64,000 nucleotides of DNA from Entonaema liquescens (GCA_902805475.1 CADCSX010000008.1:744001-808000); one strand, 5' to 3'. Shown: positions 34,995 through 49,984, counted from the first letter of the stretch. Numbers and translations are program-made. Notes: generated by a model not told the origin, from the letters alone.

Positions 34995-35960
34995 ATGGAG
35001 AAAGATTCGAGGGAGTCGCAAGATCGCCTTCTGGGTGAAACAGAGTACTCTGATGCGAATCCAAGACATTCTAATAAGTCGAAGACATCCATACGCCAAT
35101 GGATGCGCAATAATGCCCTTTCACTTGTGATATTTGCACTTCTATTATATATCGCCGTTGTCCTAACCATCGAGTCTGCGGCGAGACTGAGAACGCAGAA
35201 ACAATGCTTAGGGGCTGATAACCACTTCAGTATGGGAACTGTCTTTTAACTAAGGACGAATATTTGCTAATGCTAGGAAGGGTTGCCTGGGGATGCTGTG
35301 CGATACGAAGAGAAGCAGGAATGGTATACCCTTCGAGAACCCTGGAATATAGAGCCGTCAGATGAACTTGACGAACTATGGGAAGACTTATTGTATGGTA
35401 AGTATCTTGCATCCCAGACTACCATGATCGTATACTGAATTTTTTCTAGCATTGAATATCAGGGTTTCCCCTCGTGAGATGGCGCAGCTCGGTTCAAACC
35501 TCACAAACCGTATCCAAGTTGACGGTGGGGACTATCTTGGCGTTATGGGTGTATATCATCATCTCCACTGCCTGAACAATCTACGGAGAATAGTCCATTG
35601 GGATTATTACGAGTCCCGCGTATCAGATATAGGATCTACAGGACCTTTTGGAAAGGGGCACTCAGGTAAGCCGATTGGTCCCCCGGTTTTAAGGAGGCAG
35701 TAAGCTTATATGTATGACTTCACACAGATCACTGCATCAATGCGATTCGCCAAGCCTTGATGTGCCACGCAAACACCGAGATACATACAGGACAGTGGAT
35801 TTACGACCCGGAGAGACCTCAAGCTTCTAAACTTGGGTCCCACTCAGTGACGACCTGTGTGAAGTGGGATAGCTTGAATAACTGGGCGCGCAATAGAGCG
35901 TTGAGACCGGGTGAATATACCTACAGACCTGTACCAATCGACGAAACCATGTCAGATTAG
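34995..35960 (+). CDS. UstYa-family (DUF3328) oxidase
   Basis: Exons are 34995-35229, 35281-35397, 35450-35665 and 35728-35960, 266 residues. A basic cytosolic N-terminus is followed by one membrane segment (LVIFALLLYIAVVL, about residues 42-62). The two family motifs are present: YHHLHCLNNLRR (HxxHC, about 154-158) and DHCINAIRQALMC (about 190). Late conserved pieces are CVKWDSLNNWARN and a tail ending RPVPIDETMSD. Members are copper-type or atypical oxidases in fungal secondary metabolism, and several act on ribosomal peptides (ustiloxin, phomopsin, asperipin type) to form cyclic cross-links; others act on non-ribosomal peptides. The gene looks intact. Neighbours are a tiny secreted protein, a permease and a peptidase-like hydrolase, but no tyrosinase or methyltransferase is seen nearby. 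Confidence 0.9.
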
Positions 35961-36482
35961 AAGAGTGTGGTTTAAGATGCATTATCAAATACCATCCTAG
36001 TTAAACCATGAGATCCTACGTAATCACCAAGTTGTTTCTTGTGATTGGAGCAGGAGACAGATTAATACCCAATCCAACAACAGCAAATATTATCTTGTAT
36101 CACTATTCTGGATATAAGGATTGCTTTTCTGTATTATCCCCCGCACCGCACCTTCAAGCTGCGTCAGCTACGGGTATATAAGGAGTTTCCAAGCGCTTAT
36201 GTCCTTTCTGGGCAAAGGGGATGATGTAACCGTAGCAGTATAGGGTAGCACTTGGTAGGCATATTGAGGGTACGGCAGAATCGGTCCGACCTATTTGAAG
36301 CTTAACCTGTGGAATTTCGATAGCTTCCAACGTAGCTAATCTAGAAGCCGCATATACAAGTTTTATTCTTATTCTTCAACAGTCAGTCCAGTTTTTTTTT
36401 CTGTTTATGAGCATACCTCATATGACACCCACTAATTGAAAGCACACACATAGTTCCCATCCACTGGTCCAGGCCCATCAAT
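35961..36482. other. Intergenic region, no gene seen
   Basis: About 520 bases between the UstYa-type gene and the hydrolase gene, with the promoter of the latter presumably at its right end. Confidence 0.45.
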
Positions 36483-37752
36483 ATGGCAGACTTACCCGTC
36501 TTAGAAAGTACCGTGGCTTTCGATGCGCCCAATGCGGGAAAACCTTCCACCACCTGGTACAAGATCGTCGGCGACCTAGACAAATCGTCAACCCCGGCAC
36601 TAATCGTGCTCCATGGAGGACCCGGTGCCGGACACGAGTACCTAGCTTCCTTTACCGATCTGTACTCGCAATTCGGCATTCCACTCGTATTCTACGACCA
36701 AATCGGGTGCGGCAGGTCCACCCACTTCCAGGAGAAGATGGGGGACGATTCGTTCTGGACCGTCGACCTGTTTGTCGCCGAACTTGACAATCTTGTCGAC
36801 CACTTAGGATTCCGCGAGAGGGGATTCTTCGTCGCGGGCCAGAGTTGGGGCGGCATGCTGGCGGGAGCGTATGCGTCCCGCCGCCCTGCCGGCTTGAGAA
36901 AGGTGATCATCGCCGGCGCACCAGCCAGCTTCCCCCTTTTCGTGGAATACGGTAAGACCTTGCGAGCTGCATTGCCACCGGATATCCGTGAGATATTAGA
37001 GGCCGGCGATAAAGATGGAAGTTACGAAACCGCCGAGTACGAAAGAGCTAGTACCTGTGAGTAGTACCTAGGATCCGGAATTTTCCATCAGCTATGCCTC
37101 CATGTGCTGTGATATCTTATATTGATTCGGCAGTTTTCTATTCGCGACACGTCTGTTCCCTCGACCCGTTGCCTGAGCCGGTGAAGAAGGCTTTCGTGAA
37201 CTTAAAGGAGGATCCGACGGCTTACAATACTATGTATATGCCCTGACGAATCAACACCAATGACTGTATCAGGTATTAACATCATAATCCTAGGCAAGGG
37301 CCTTCGGAAATAGTCGTTACTGGCAACCTCAAGAATTGGGAGGGTTGGAAGGACGCGCATAATATCGAGGTCGACGCGTTGCTACTGAATGGGAGGTACG
37401 ACGAGGTGGGGGAGCCGTGTGTAGAGCCATGGGGTAAGTACAAGAACATACTCTACTGCAACTATGACCTCTTGTTATCGTTATATTCACAAGTGCTAAC
37501 TTCTGATAGTAAGTGGTGCATTCTATTTTCCTCTGTCTCTCATTCGACTAGCCTCTCGATTCGGCTTTAAGAAACACGCCCATCCATCATCAATGGTGAG
37601 TTTAAAGGCTAATAAGACATGTTTCGGGATACTAGTTTAGGGTAATTCCGAGGATTAAGTGGATAGTGTTTGAGAAATCCAGCCATATGCCTCACTGGGA
37701 GGAGCGTGAAAGATACATGCAGGTGGTCGGCACATTTCTTACAGGCTACTGA
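36483..37752 (+). CDS. Proline-iminopeptidase-like alpha/beta hydrolase, 3' part uncertain
   Basis: Exons 36483-37056, 37134-37233 and 37294-37433 are well supported. They show the HGGPGAGHEYL oxyanion region, FYDQIGCGRS, the nucleophile elbow GQSWGGM, PTAYNTMQGPSEIVVTG and LLNGRYDEVGEPCVEPW (acid region). The end of the protein, IPRIKWIVFEKSSHMPHWEE with the catalytic His and a stop at 37750-37752, is clear, but no splice of the third exon to it keeps frame. One extra G in the run at 37431-37434 would allow a direct join to an acceptor at 37640. The family hydrolyses N-terminal proline or other amino-acid amides. It has no signal peptide. It may be sequence error, or early decay next to the adjacent retroelement (245 bases away). 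Confidence 0.78.
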
Positions 37753-37991
37753 GGCGACTCTGTCTTGCTACCTATCAGACACACCAGCAGATCCATTCTC
37801 AGGCATTCTTGCCCCCGCGCAATGAAACCTGGAGTTATACCTTTGATAGTCAAAGGTGGGTGGGTGTTGTGATGACTTCTTAGCTCGGTGCCGAAGAGTT
37901 ACAACAGTGTAAAGGGGCTAGCGAATCAAACTACAAGTTACCCAACTCCATGTCTAGTTAAACCTTTAATTGATGCATACGCCTTAAACAG

Positions 37992-37996
37992 ATGAG
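37992..37996. repeat. Target-site duplication, left copy (ATGAG)
   Basis: Five bases directly before the TGTC start of the left LTR, identical to the five bases after the right LTR. Confidence 0.85.
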
Positions 37997-38127
37997 TGTC
38001 ATGGAATGATTAAATCTAAAATCTTTAAGTTATATGAATGAAGTATCTAAAAGAAAATCTAACTTTAGGAAAATATTAAATATATATAGGTATTAATTTA
38101 ATAGGTCCGGTAGATCCTTCCACAATA
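37997..38127. repeat. Left LTR of the outer element (131 bases)
   Basis: Starts TGTCATGG and ends CCACAATA; aligns base for base without gaps to 51566-51696. It keeps more G and C than the interior. Confidence 0.87.
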
Positions 38128-41100
38128 ATGCCCTCACAAAAGAAAAAAAAATAATATTTTTATTATAAAAAATTTATAAAAACTATAAACTAATTATTAA
38201 AATATTATAAATTGTAATTATTTTATAATTAATTATTTTATTTTTTAAAATTTATTAATAATTTATTTTTATTTTTTTTTAATTAATTTTTTATAAATTA
38301 TTTAATATATTTAACATTTAAATTAATATATTTTATAAAATATTTATTTTTTTATTTTTATATAATATAACGTTAATATATTTTTAAAAAAATATTTCCG
38401 AAATACAATAATTATTTTTTAAATATATTTAAAAAAAAAGCAAATTTAAAATAATTTACAAAAATAATATTATATATTTTAAAATAAATAAAAAAATTTA
38501 ATTTATATATTAAATAACCAATTCGTTTAAATATATAAAAAAATTTAATATATTATTAATTAATTTCTTTTTTAAAAATTAATATAAATAAAATATTATA
38601 TTTTTTATATAAATATAATAATATATAATCATTAATTTTAAAAAATATAAATTTATATTTAATATTATAATATTTTTTAATTATTATTATAATTAAAATA
38701 ATTACATTATAAATTTTAATTTAAAATTTTAAAAATAGTATAAAAATATTTAAAATAAATAAAAATTAAAAAATAATATTAAATAATTATTAATTATAAG
38801 AAATTAATTTTATATTATAAATATAATAAATAATTTTTCTATTATATATTATTTTTTAAAATATAAAAATAATAATAAAAATTTAATTTAATTTAAAAAA
38901 TAAATTATTTTATTTAATTATTAATTTAAAAATAATATATTATTATATAAAATAATTTTATATTTATATAATATTAAAATTATTATTAAAAATTAAATAG
39001 AAATTTTAAATTTTAATTAAATATAATAATTTTTAAAATTTTTTAATTATTTATTAATAAAATATTATAATAAATATTTATTTAATTAAATATTATTTAA
39101 TTATAATAATTAAAAATAATTATTATTATTTTAGAAAATTTATTTATAATAATGTTAAAAATGTTTTTTTTTTTAAATATTTTAAAAATTCCGAATATAA
39201 TATTAATTATAATTGTATAAAACGGGTAAAAAAAGTTAATAATAAATTATAAAAAATTATAAAGTTTATAATTTTAAAATTTTATAATAAAATATTTTAA
39301 ATAAAATTATATATATTATTTAAATTTTTTAAAATTAATAATAAAATATAATAATTATTTATATAATTTATTATTATAAATTATTTTAAAAATTTTAAAA
39401 TAGTAAATTCGAAAAATATATAATTAATTATAAATTTTTAATAATTTTTATAATAAATTATTTATTAAAAAACGATTTTTTTTAATAATATTAAAAATAA
39501 GTTTTTATTTAAAATTTAATTTTAAATTTAAAATATATTTAAATTAAAACGATATTTTTAATAAAAAAATTAATAAAAAATTTTTTTATAAAATTTATTA
39601 TTATTAATTTAATTATAAAAAAAATATTAATATATAATAAAAAAATTTAATTTATTAAAATAATTTAATATTTATTTTTATTATTAAAAAAAATATTAAA
39701 ATTTTTATTATTTTTATTAAAAATTTTTAAATTTATTATAAAAAAATAAAATAATATATTTAAAATAATATATAATTTATTTAATTTATATAAAATTATA
39801 AATTAAAATTTATTAATATATTTTATTATATAAATAAAATAAAGATTTTTATTATTTATTATAATAAAATTTATAATATTATTATATTTAATTATATTAA
39901 AAATAATATAATAATTTATAAAAATATAAATTTTTATTTAAATTATATTTATATAATATTTTATTTTTTTTATTATTTAAATAAAATTAAAAATTTTTAT
40001 TTTAATTAATTAATATTTTTATTTTATTAATAATAATATTTTAAAAAAAATACAATAAATTAAATAATTATTTTTAATATATATATAAATAATTTTTTAT
40101 TTATAAAAAAAAAAATAAAATTTTATTATTAATATAATAAATAATAATATTAATTTTTTTACAAAATATATTAAAATTAATATAAAAAAAACGAAATAAA
40201 TTATAAAAATATAAAATAATATATTTCGTTAATATATTTTTAAATTTTTCGAAAAATTATTTTTTAATTTTAAAAAAAATATTTAATAAAACGTTATTTA
40301 CCCATTTATAACGTTTTTATTTTATTTAACTTTTTTAAAATAAAACTAAATAAAAAAAACTTTACGTTTTTTTAATAGTTTTACAAATTTTATAAAATAA
40401 AAAACATTATTTCTTATATATTTTATAAAATTGATAAATATTTTAAAATTTTTTAATAATATAAAAAAAATAATTTTAAAAATAATTTTAAATTTTTTTT
40501 TCGTTATAAAAAAACCAAAAAAATTAATAAATTTACTTAAAATAATAATATTAAAAAAACTAATAAAAAATTTAAATAAATTTATAAAAATGTTTTTTTT
40601 TATAAAAAAAAAACTAATATAAAATTATTAATATAATTTTTAAAAATTTTTAATATAATAATAATATTATTATAATAATAATTTATTATATTAATATATT
40701 TAAATAAAATATTTATTTATTATTATATATAAATATTATTATTTTTATAATTTATAATAAAAATTTAAAATATATATTAATTTTTAATTATTATAATTAT
40801 AAATATTTATTATATAAAAAAATAAATTTATTATTAATAAAAAAAAATAAAAATATTTATTATAATTATATAAATTTTATTATATATTTTACCAAATAAT
40901 ATATTTTAAAATTTTATAAAATAAATATTATTTAAATTTATTTTATTAAAAACTTAAATATTAACAATTATTTTTCTTTTTTTAATAATTCTTTTTAAAT
41001 TTTTATTTATTATTTTCGTAATAAAAATAAATAAAAACTTTTATATAATAAAAATAAATATTAAAAAAAAATAAATAATTTTATCCAAATAATACGTTTT

Positions 41101-44048
41101 TATTTAATTAATTTAACAATTATTTAATTAATAATTATTTAATTTTTAACATTAAAAAAATAAAAACAATATTTTTTAAAAATAAAATTTTTTTAATTTA
41201 ATTTAAAATTAAAATAAAAAAATTCGTTTTTTATAATATTTATAAAATTTTTATTTTCGAAAATATTTTTATATTATAATATAATAAATAATAATTTATT
41301 AAAAATATTAAAATTTTTAAAATTATTATAAATTATAATATTAATAAAATATTTATAAAAATTTTTTATTTTAAAAATAATAAAATTATTAACAAATTTA
41401 AACATATAAAAATTTATTTTTTTAAATAAAAATTTTTATAATATTAAATCAAATTTTTATTTATTAATAATTTAATAACTATAATAATTTTATTTTATTA
41501 ATTTAAAATAATTTATTAATATATTTTTAAAAATAATAATATTTAATTAAAAATTATTATAAATAATAATTTTATTTATATAATTATTAAATAATATTAT
41601 ATAAATTATAATATTATTTAATAATAATTTAAAAATTAAATTTTATTTATAAATTATTATATAAATTATTTTAAAATAATAATAAAATTTAATAAATATA
41701 ATATTATTATAAATTATTATTATTTTAAATTATTAAATATAAATATTTAAAATAATAAATAAAAAAATTATTATTTTATAAAATTATATTATAATTAATT
41801 TTTTAAAAAAAATAATATTTATTTATTTAATATTTAATATATTAATATTAAAAAATATTTTAATAATAAAATTATTAATTAATATAATTTTTTTTATAAA
41901 TATTGTAATAATTAAATTATTATTATAAAAATTTTTAAAATAAAAATAAACAATTACATAATTTAATAATAATAATTAATATTATATAACGTTATAAATT
42001 AATAATAAAATTATATAATAATAAATTTTTATATTAAAATATTTTTTTAAAATTTAAAATTTATCTATTAAAATTTTAATATATTTAATATTATTATAAA
42101 TGTTTTTTTTATATTTAATAATTAAATTTATTATAATAAAAAATTTAAAATAAAATTTTATTTTATAAAAAAAATTAATTTTATAATTTAATTTAAAATT
42201 AATTAATAATTAAATAATAAAAATTTTAAATTTAATTATAATTTAAAAATAAATAAAAAAATTAATTATTTTAATTTAATTATTAATAATAATATTAATA
42301 TTTATACAATTATTTATATAATAAATTTTAAATATTATAAAAAAAACGTTTAATATTATATTAATATTAATTATAATAATATTATTTAATAAAATTAAAT
42401 TATATATTATAAATTATTAAAATGTTATTAATAAAATTATATAAATTATTATAATAATAAATAAAATTTTATTAAATAATTATATATATAATTAATTAAT
42501 TAATAATATATAATTATTAAATATTATTAATAAATTATTAATTATTATTAATATATTATTTAATATTATTAATATATTATTAAAAATAAAATATTATTAT
42601 TAATAATAAATATAATTTAATATATTTAAAATAAAATAAAATAAAATAAATATATTATTATTTAAATTAATAATATTATTATAAAATATATTTTTTAATA
42701 AATAATAATTTTTTTATAAATAATAAAATAATTTATTATAATTAAGAAAATATTTATTATATATATTATAAAAACTTTCAATTAATAAAAAAATAATTAT
42801 ATTAAAATGGGTTATTTTATTATAATTATTATTTAAACAAAAAAAAATAAAATTATTAAAAATAAATTTAAAAAATATAATTTAATTAAATAAAATATAA
42901 TTAAATAAAATAAATTAAAATATAAATTAAAAATTATTTATTATAAAATTGTTAATTAAATTTAAAATATTTAATTAAAAATTATTTTTAAATAAAATAA
43001 AAAAATTATTAAAATAATTATTTAAAAAAAAATTATAATTAAAATTAAAATTTAATTTATATTTATTTAAAAAATATTTATTTATTTTTAAAATATTATT
43101 AATATTTATTAAATAAATTTAAAATTATAATAATTATTAATATTATTAATTTTAATTTTAATTTTAATAATTTTAATAATAATTTTTTTATTAATTTCTA
43201 TAATCGCATTAATTTAATTAATAAAGTTAATTTTATTAATTTTAATATTAATTAAAATTTTATTAATATTATTAATTTTATTAAAACGGTTAATTAAATA
43301 AATTAATTTAATTAATGTTTTATTAATTATTATAATTATTATAATTATTATTATTATTATTATATTATTAATAATTAAAATACGTTTAATAATTGTTTTA
43401 ATTATTATTATATTATTTATTAAATTAAAAATAATAATAATATAATTAATTTTAATTATAACGTTATTAATTATTATTTTTATTAATAAATAAATTATAA
43501 AAATTATTTTAAAATTGTTTATTATAATACGTAAATTATATTAAAGTTTAAAATTAATAATTATTTAATTTAAAATAATTTTTAAAAATTATAAAATATA
43601 TAAATAAAATAAAATTTTATAAAATAAGTTCGTAATCGTTTAAATAATTAAAAAATTATTTTATAATAATATTTATTATAAATTTTTATAATTATAATTA
43701 AATATAAACATTAAAAATATTAAAAACGTTTAATAATTAATTAAAAAAAAAATTACAATTTTTAATATTTTTAATAATATTATATATAAATAATCGTAAA
43801 TTTTTATTTTTACGAAAATTTAATATAATTTATATATTTTATTTTTTAAATTAAATAATTAAAACGTAAATGATTAAAATAATATTTTTTATTTAAAAAA
43901 TTTATTTTTTAAAATTTAATAATTTGGTTATTAATTAATTTTATATGGTTTTTTACAAATACGTTATTTAAATTTATTTAATTTTAACATTATTATAAAA
44001 TACGGTTAAATTTATAAAATAATTTATAAAAATATAAACATTAATTAA

Positions 44049-44259
44049 TGGTTAAATAATAACTATACGTATTATTAAATAATACGTACTTAACATAAAA
44101 AAATACTTATATATTTTAAATTATATAAAAAATGCGTTTTTCCCATTTTTTAATAATAAATAGTTTTTTTTTTAAACATTATTAATATATTAGTTTTAAC
44201 TTATTTATTTATTTATTATTACTTTATTATTATTTTTTTTACATATATATTTATTAATA
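44049..44259. repeat. Left LTR of the nested element (211 bases)
   Basis: Matches 49985-50195 over its whole length. A shared landmark is the GCGTTTTTCCC segment near 44133, which reads CGCGTTTTTCCC in the right copy. Confidence 0.75.
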
Positions 44260-47200
44260 TTAATTAATGTTATTAAATTTATAATAACATAAATTAATAA
44301 AGTTAAAAAAGTTATTATTATAATAATTTGGAAGATTTTATTATAATAATATACGCGATAATAATATAATATTTTTTATTAAAATAATTAAGTTGTTTAT
44401 AACGGGTTACCGTTTTACCCCGTTTTATAATTTATTTAAATTTATATTTACGTATAACGATTTAAATTTATTATTATTATTAATATTATTATTATTTGTA
44501 ATATTAATTTTTTCCATAATGTTATAATTAAAAAACTTTATATAAACATAAACTTAAATTATAAATAATAACTTAATTAAGTAGAAAAATATAAACGAGT
44601 TACGAAAATTGTTAAATTATTTTTTTAATTAAATAACAATAATTTTTATTTAATATTTCGATTATATAATAATAAAGTAAACAATTATAAATTTTATAAA
44701 AACAATATCTTAATAAAAAAATATTTAAATATTTTTTACTTTAATAAATTTCGAAATTATTAATAAAAATGCTTTATATATTTAAATACTTAAAAAAATA
44801 TTAAACGAATATAAAAAACGATTTTAAAGATTTGTAATAATAGATTTTGTAATTATATTAAAAATATTATAATTAGTATTAAAAATTATATTAATGTAAC
44901 GAAATATTTATATAAATTAATATAATGTTAATTATGCAAAATCTTTCATTAATTTCGTGTAAATAAATAATTTATTAATTTGGAATTTTAATAAATTAAA
45001 AAAAATATAATAAAAATAATTTAATATATTAATGTGGAAAATTTTAATTTATAATATTAAAAAAAGATTTATTTATTTTAACGTATAAAAATCCATATAT
45101 TTTTAAATATTAATATATTAATAATTAACGTTTTTTAATTTATAAACGTTCGTTTATAAAATTATACGTATAAGGCAAATTCTTTTTCTTAATACTATTT
45201 TTATAAAAAACTTTTTTTTTTATATTTAATTCGTTTTATTTATTTTATAATTAATATTATTTTTTTTTTTTTTAATATAACCTTTTTTTTTGTTATGCGT
45301 TTTATTATCCCGTTTTTTTATAAAAAATACCGAATTATTAATATTTAATAATTTAATTTTAATAAAAGATTTAAAATAACTTTTAAATAATATTTAATTT
45401 TTTTTCCCCGTTTTTTTTTTTTATTACTTTATAAAAACCGCTTACATTTTATTTAAAATAAATAAATAATATTTTAAAATATAATTTTAAATAAAAAATT
45501 AATTTAATATAAAAGTAAATTATTTTATTTATTACGGGAAATGTTTTTAAATTTTTTAAATTGTTGCCGAATAATTTATATATAATTTTAACGCTTTTTT
45601 TAAATGTCGGAATAAACGAAAAAAACCTATTAATAAAAAATTACAATTTTTTTTCCTAAATAACTTTATTGTTTATATAAATAATAAGTTTCCAAAAATA
45701 AACCTTTATATTTATTAATAATTAATAAATTTAAATTTATTATAAAATTCCCTTAATACATATTATTAATAAAATATATCTTTTTATTATTATAAAACAT
45801 TTTAAAAAAATTTAAAATATTAAAAATAATTATATAAAAAAATTATATAATATTTTCGAAAATAAATTTAAATTTTTTTTAAATATATATTATATAATAA
45901 AAATCCAATAAATATAATTTTATATTATATTTTCCATTATTTTAATTAAAAAAACAACTATTTATTTTTTTTATAACGTATTTTAATATTAATGTTTTAC
46001 GAATATATATTTTATTATAAAATATTATTTTAATATTAAATAAAATAAAATTTAATATTATTATAATTAAACGTTAATAATATTTTTTAATATTAAAATA
46101 AAAAAATAAAATTAAAAAAAAAATAATATAAAAATATTTTAATTATTTTTTAATAAATTTTTATTATATTAAAAAACTTTAAATTATAATTTTCGAAATA
46201 AATAACAACTCATTATTGTAATATATCGAATATATTAAATTATATTTTAATTTTAACACGTTTTTTTTGTATTATTTATGTAGTTTAAAGATTTGGTAAA
46301 TAAATTTTAAATATTAATTAGAATATATAAAATTATAAAAAGTGCATAACAATTTCTTACCGACGGATATAATAATAGCGACAATAATAACCACATTAAT
46401 TACGTTAACCGAAAATATTATTGCAATAACAAAAAAAACAAATACAACTTTAAATAAATAAAAAAATAAAAACGCCGCTACTAAGTTTATAAAAAAAAAA
46501 AATGTTAATTAATGAAACATTTAAAATATAAACGCAAAAAGGTTAAAAAAGTATGAAAAGTTAAACGGAGTTTATTTAAAAAGAATTACGTAACTTTTTT
46601 AACAAATTTCGAAAAAATTAATAATTTTAATTTAAAACCCGATTAAAATAAAAATACCGTTAATTTATCCTTAAATTCGGATGATAAAAATAATTTATTT
46701 TTAATAATAACATTTTTATTTAATTAAACATTTTAATACCGTATTATAATTTTAAATTTATTTAAAATTAAAAAATCCAATATTATTTTCGTTTTAAACC
46801 GATATATAAAAAACATTTTTCAAAATATTATATTTAATACAAACGTAACACGCATATTTATAATTAAAAAAAATTAATATTTCACTTTTATTAAAAAATA
46901 CCCGGATTAATAATTAAAAATAAATAAATTTTACGTAAAAAAAACAAATATTAAATTTAATAATAAATAATTAATTAAATTTTTAAAAATAATTACAATT
47001 AATATTTCGTTCGGTAAAATAAATTTCTACGTTATAAAATTAAATATTTTATTTTTATTTTCTTTAAAAAATATAAACCAATTAAATATATATTTTAATA
47101 ACGTTATTAATTAATTAATATATAAAAATAAAATGACAATTAATATTATTAAAAAATGGAAATATTTATAATTTTATTTTAAAAATGTTATTTATTTTAT

Positions 47201-49984
47201 AAAAAATAAATTATAACGTTTTTATACCCATTTTAATTATTTATTAATTAATAAATTTTATAATTTATTAAATAAATTAAAATATAATATTAATATTAAT
47301 AATTTTAAAAAAATTAATAAGTTTTATTATTATTATTAAATTAAAAATAAAGTTTTATAAAAGTTTAAATTTAACTTAAAAAACTTTAATATAAATTTTA
47401 ATTACGAAATAATTATTAATGTTATATACTTTAATAAATAATTAATTTTATATATTATTAATACGGTTATTAATTTTTAAATAATATGTTTTATGAAAAA
47501 TTTATTAATTAAAAAAATATAAAAAATATTAAAATAATGTTAAATCGATATTTATTTTAAACTTTTGGATATTATTATATATAATGCCGGAATTAACTTT
47601 AATAATATTAAATTTAAAAATAAAACTTATATGGTTAAAATCACTTATTATTAAATATTAATTAAAACGTATTAATTAATTAGTAAAGTCGAAAAATATT
47701 ATAGTTTTATTTGCTAAATATATAAAATTATAATAATTAAATTTTAAAATTTTATTTTAAATACGTTATAATTTTAAATAATAATTAAAACGGTAAATAA
47801 TATTGTTAATTTAAATGGTTTTATTTTAACTTTTTTAATTTTTAATGTTTATTTAAAGATTAATATAGATTTACCATTTATTTTTTTATAAACGTAAAAA
47901 ACATAAATAATTTAAAAAGTAATAATAAAAATTAAAAAAATTAAATTATAACGTTTAATTTACGACGTTTTAAATATTTGTAACGGTTTTAATATTAAAA
48001 AAACTTTTTTAATATCTTTTTTTATTAATAATAAAATATTTGTTTATTAAAAAAAAAATAAATGGAAAAAATTATATAAAATTATTTTAATTATTAATAA
48101 AAACGTTATTATTATTTTAAACGTATTTAACGGTATATTTACGTTTTGAAACTTTTATGTTAAACTTTATATTTAATTTAAAAAAAAATTAATGTTAATT
48201 AAAAAGTTTAAAATTAAATTACTTAAACTTATTTTCAATTTTAATAATTATTAAATTATTTTCAAAAAAAACCTTATATTTATTAACGATTTTTCTTATA
48301 TTATTATATTATTCGTTACTATTAAAAAACAAAATAACCTTATTTTAATAATATAATTTCGAAAAAACGGGAAAATAATTATATTAAAAAAATTATATAA
48401 AGTTTCGAATATAAAAAAATTAAACGTTTTATTTGAAAAAAGTATTTTAAAATTAATAATATATAATTTAAAAATATATAAAAACGCAATAATTTTTAAA
48501 TTATAAATAATTTATAAAATTAAAAATAAAAATATTTTTGTTTTTTATAAAAAATTATAATTAATAATTTAAAATTATGGTAATTCCGATAAAAAATTAA
48601 TTATAATTTATATATTTATTATTTAAAAAATTAATTAATAATTTATTTTAATTTTAACTTTTATATTTTATTAAAAAAAAATAAAAATTATAATAAAAAA
48701 TATTATTATAATTTATATTTAATTTAAAACGTTTATATTAAAAATAATTTATATATAAATGCTAATTAAATTAAAATATAAATACTTTAAAAAAACGTTA
48801 TTATATATTAATAAATTATTATATAATTTTATTAAATTTAATATATATTAATTTAAAATTTATTTAAAATATAATTAAAAAAAATTACATATAAAATTAT
48901 TAACATTTAACTTTTATTTAATAATAATAATTATAAATTTATTTAAAATTATTAACTTTTAAATAAATAATATTTTTAATATTAATATTATGGAATTTTT
49001 TATTATAAAAAATAAAACATTAATTAAAATAGAAATTAAAACATATTTTTAAAAAATATTAAATAAAAAAACCGAAAATTTTAATGGTTCGCACATTATA
49101 ATTTATAAAAAAAATTATAAAGTTTTTATTATACAAAAAAGTTAAATTAAAAAACTTAAATTATTAAATTTAAAATTTTTAAATATAATTAAATAATTTA
49201 TAAAATAAAAAATTTAAAAAATATATATTTTATTAATTTATTAACCCAAAGTTACGTTCAATTATATAATAATAATACAACACATAAAATTAAAACTAAA
49301 AAAAATTAAAACTTTTAACGCTAAAATTTAATAATAAATAAATAATTAAAAATAAAAACTTTATTACATTAACTTAAACTTTTAAAATTTACACTTATAT
49401 ATCTTCATTAACAAATCGTTCGTAAATAATAAAAATTTAAATTTACAAATCGATTACATTATCATTTTAAATAATAAAAAACTTACTTTTTAAAATAATA
49501 AAATTTAAATTACAAATAACATTATTCATTAATTATTTACTAAATACAAACAAATCATTTATAACGTATTTATTAATAAAATTTATAAAATAATTTAAAA
49601 ATTTAATATAAAATATATAATTTATTATATAATTAATACTATTTTAAAACGTTTATTACTTTCCCATACCCCGTTAATTTTATATATTAACTTTTTCTCT
49701 TTATACCAATACTTAATACAAATAAATAATACAAATAAAAAAAAATTAATAATCAATTTAATAACATTAAAACAATCATATAAAAATTAAAAAATAAATA
49801 ACATTTAATAAATATACAATATTTACAACCCCGTAAATATAATAATTAAAACATCTTTTAATAAAATAATAAAAATATTAATAAAAAATAATTAAATTAA
49901 CTTACGATTAAAAAAATAAATAAAACATAAAACAAATATCAAATTCGCAATCAATTAATCATAAAAAAAAAATAAAATAAATAA

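Noticed and set aside
40431..40622. 63-codon open frame inside the AT block
   Set aside because: Only Ile, Lys, Asn, Leu and Phe; a product of base composition.
48270..48330. Possible integrase-like residues (FINDFS) in the nested element
   Set aside because: A few matching residues in near-pure AT sequence are not enough to assign copia or gypsy.
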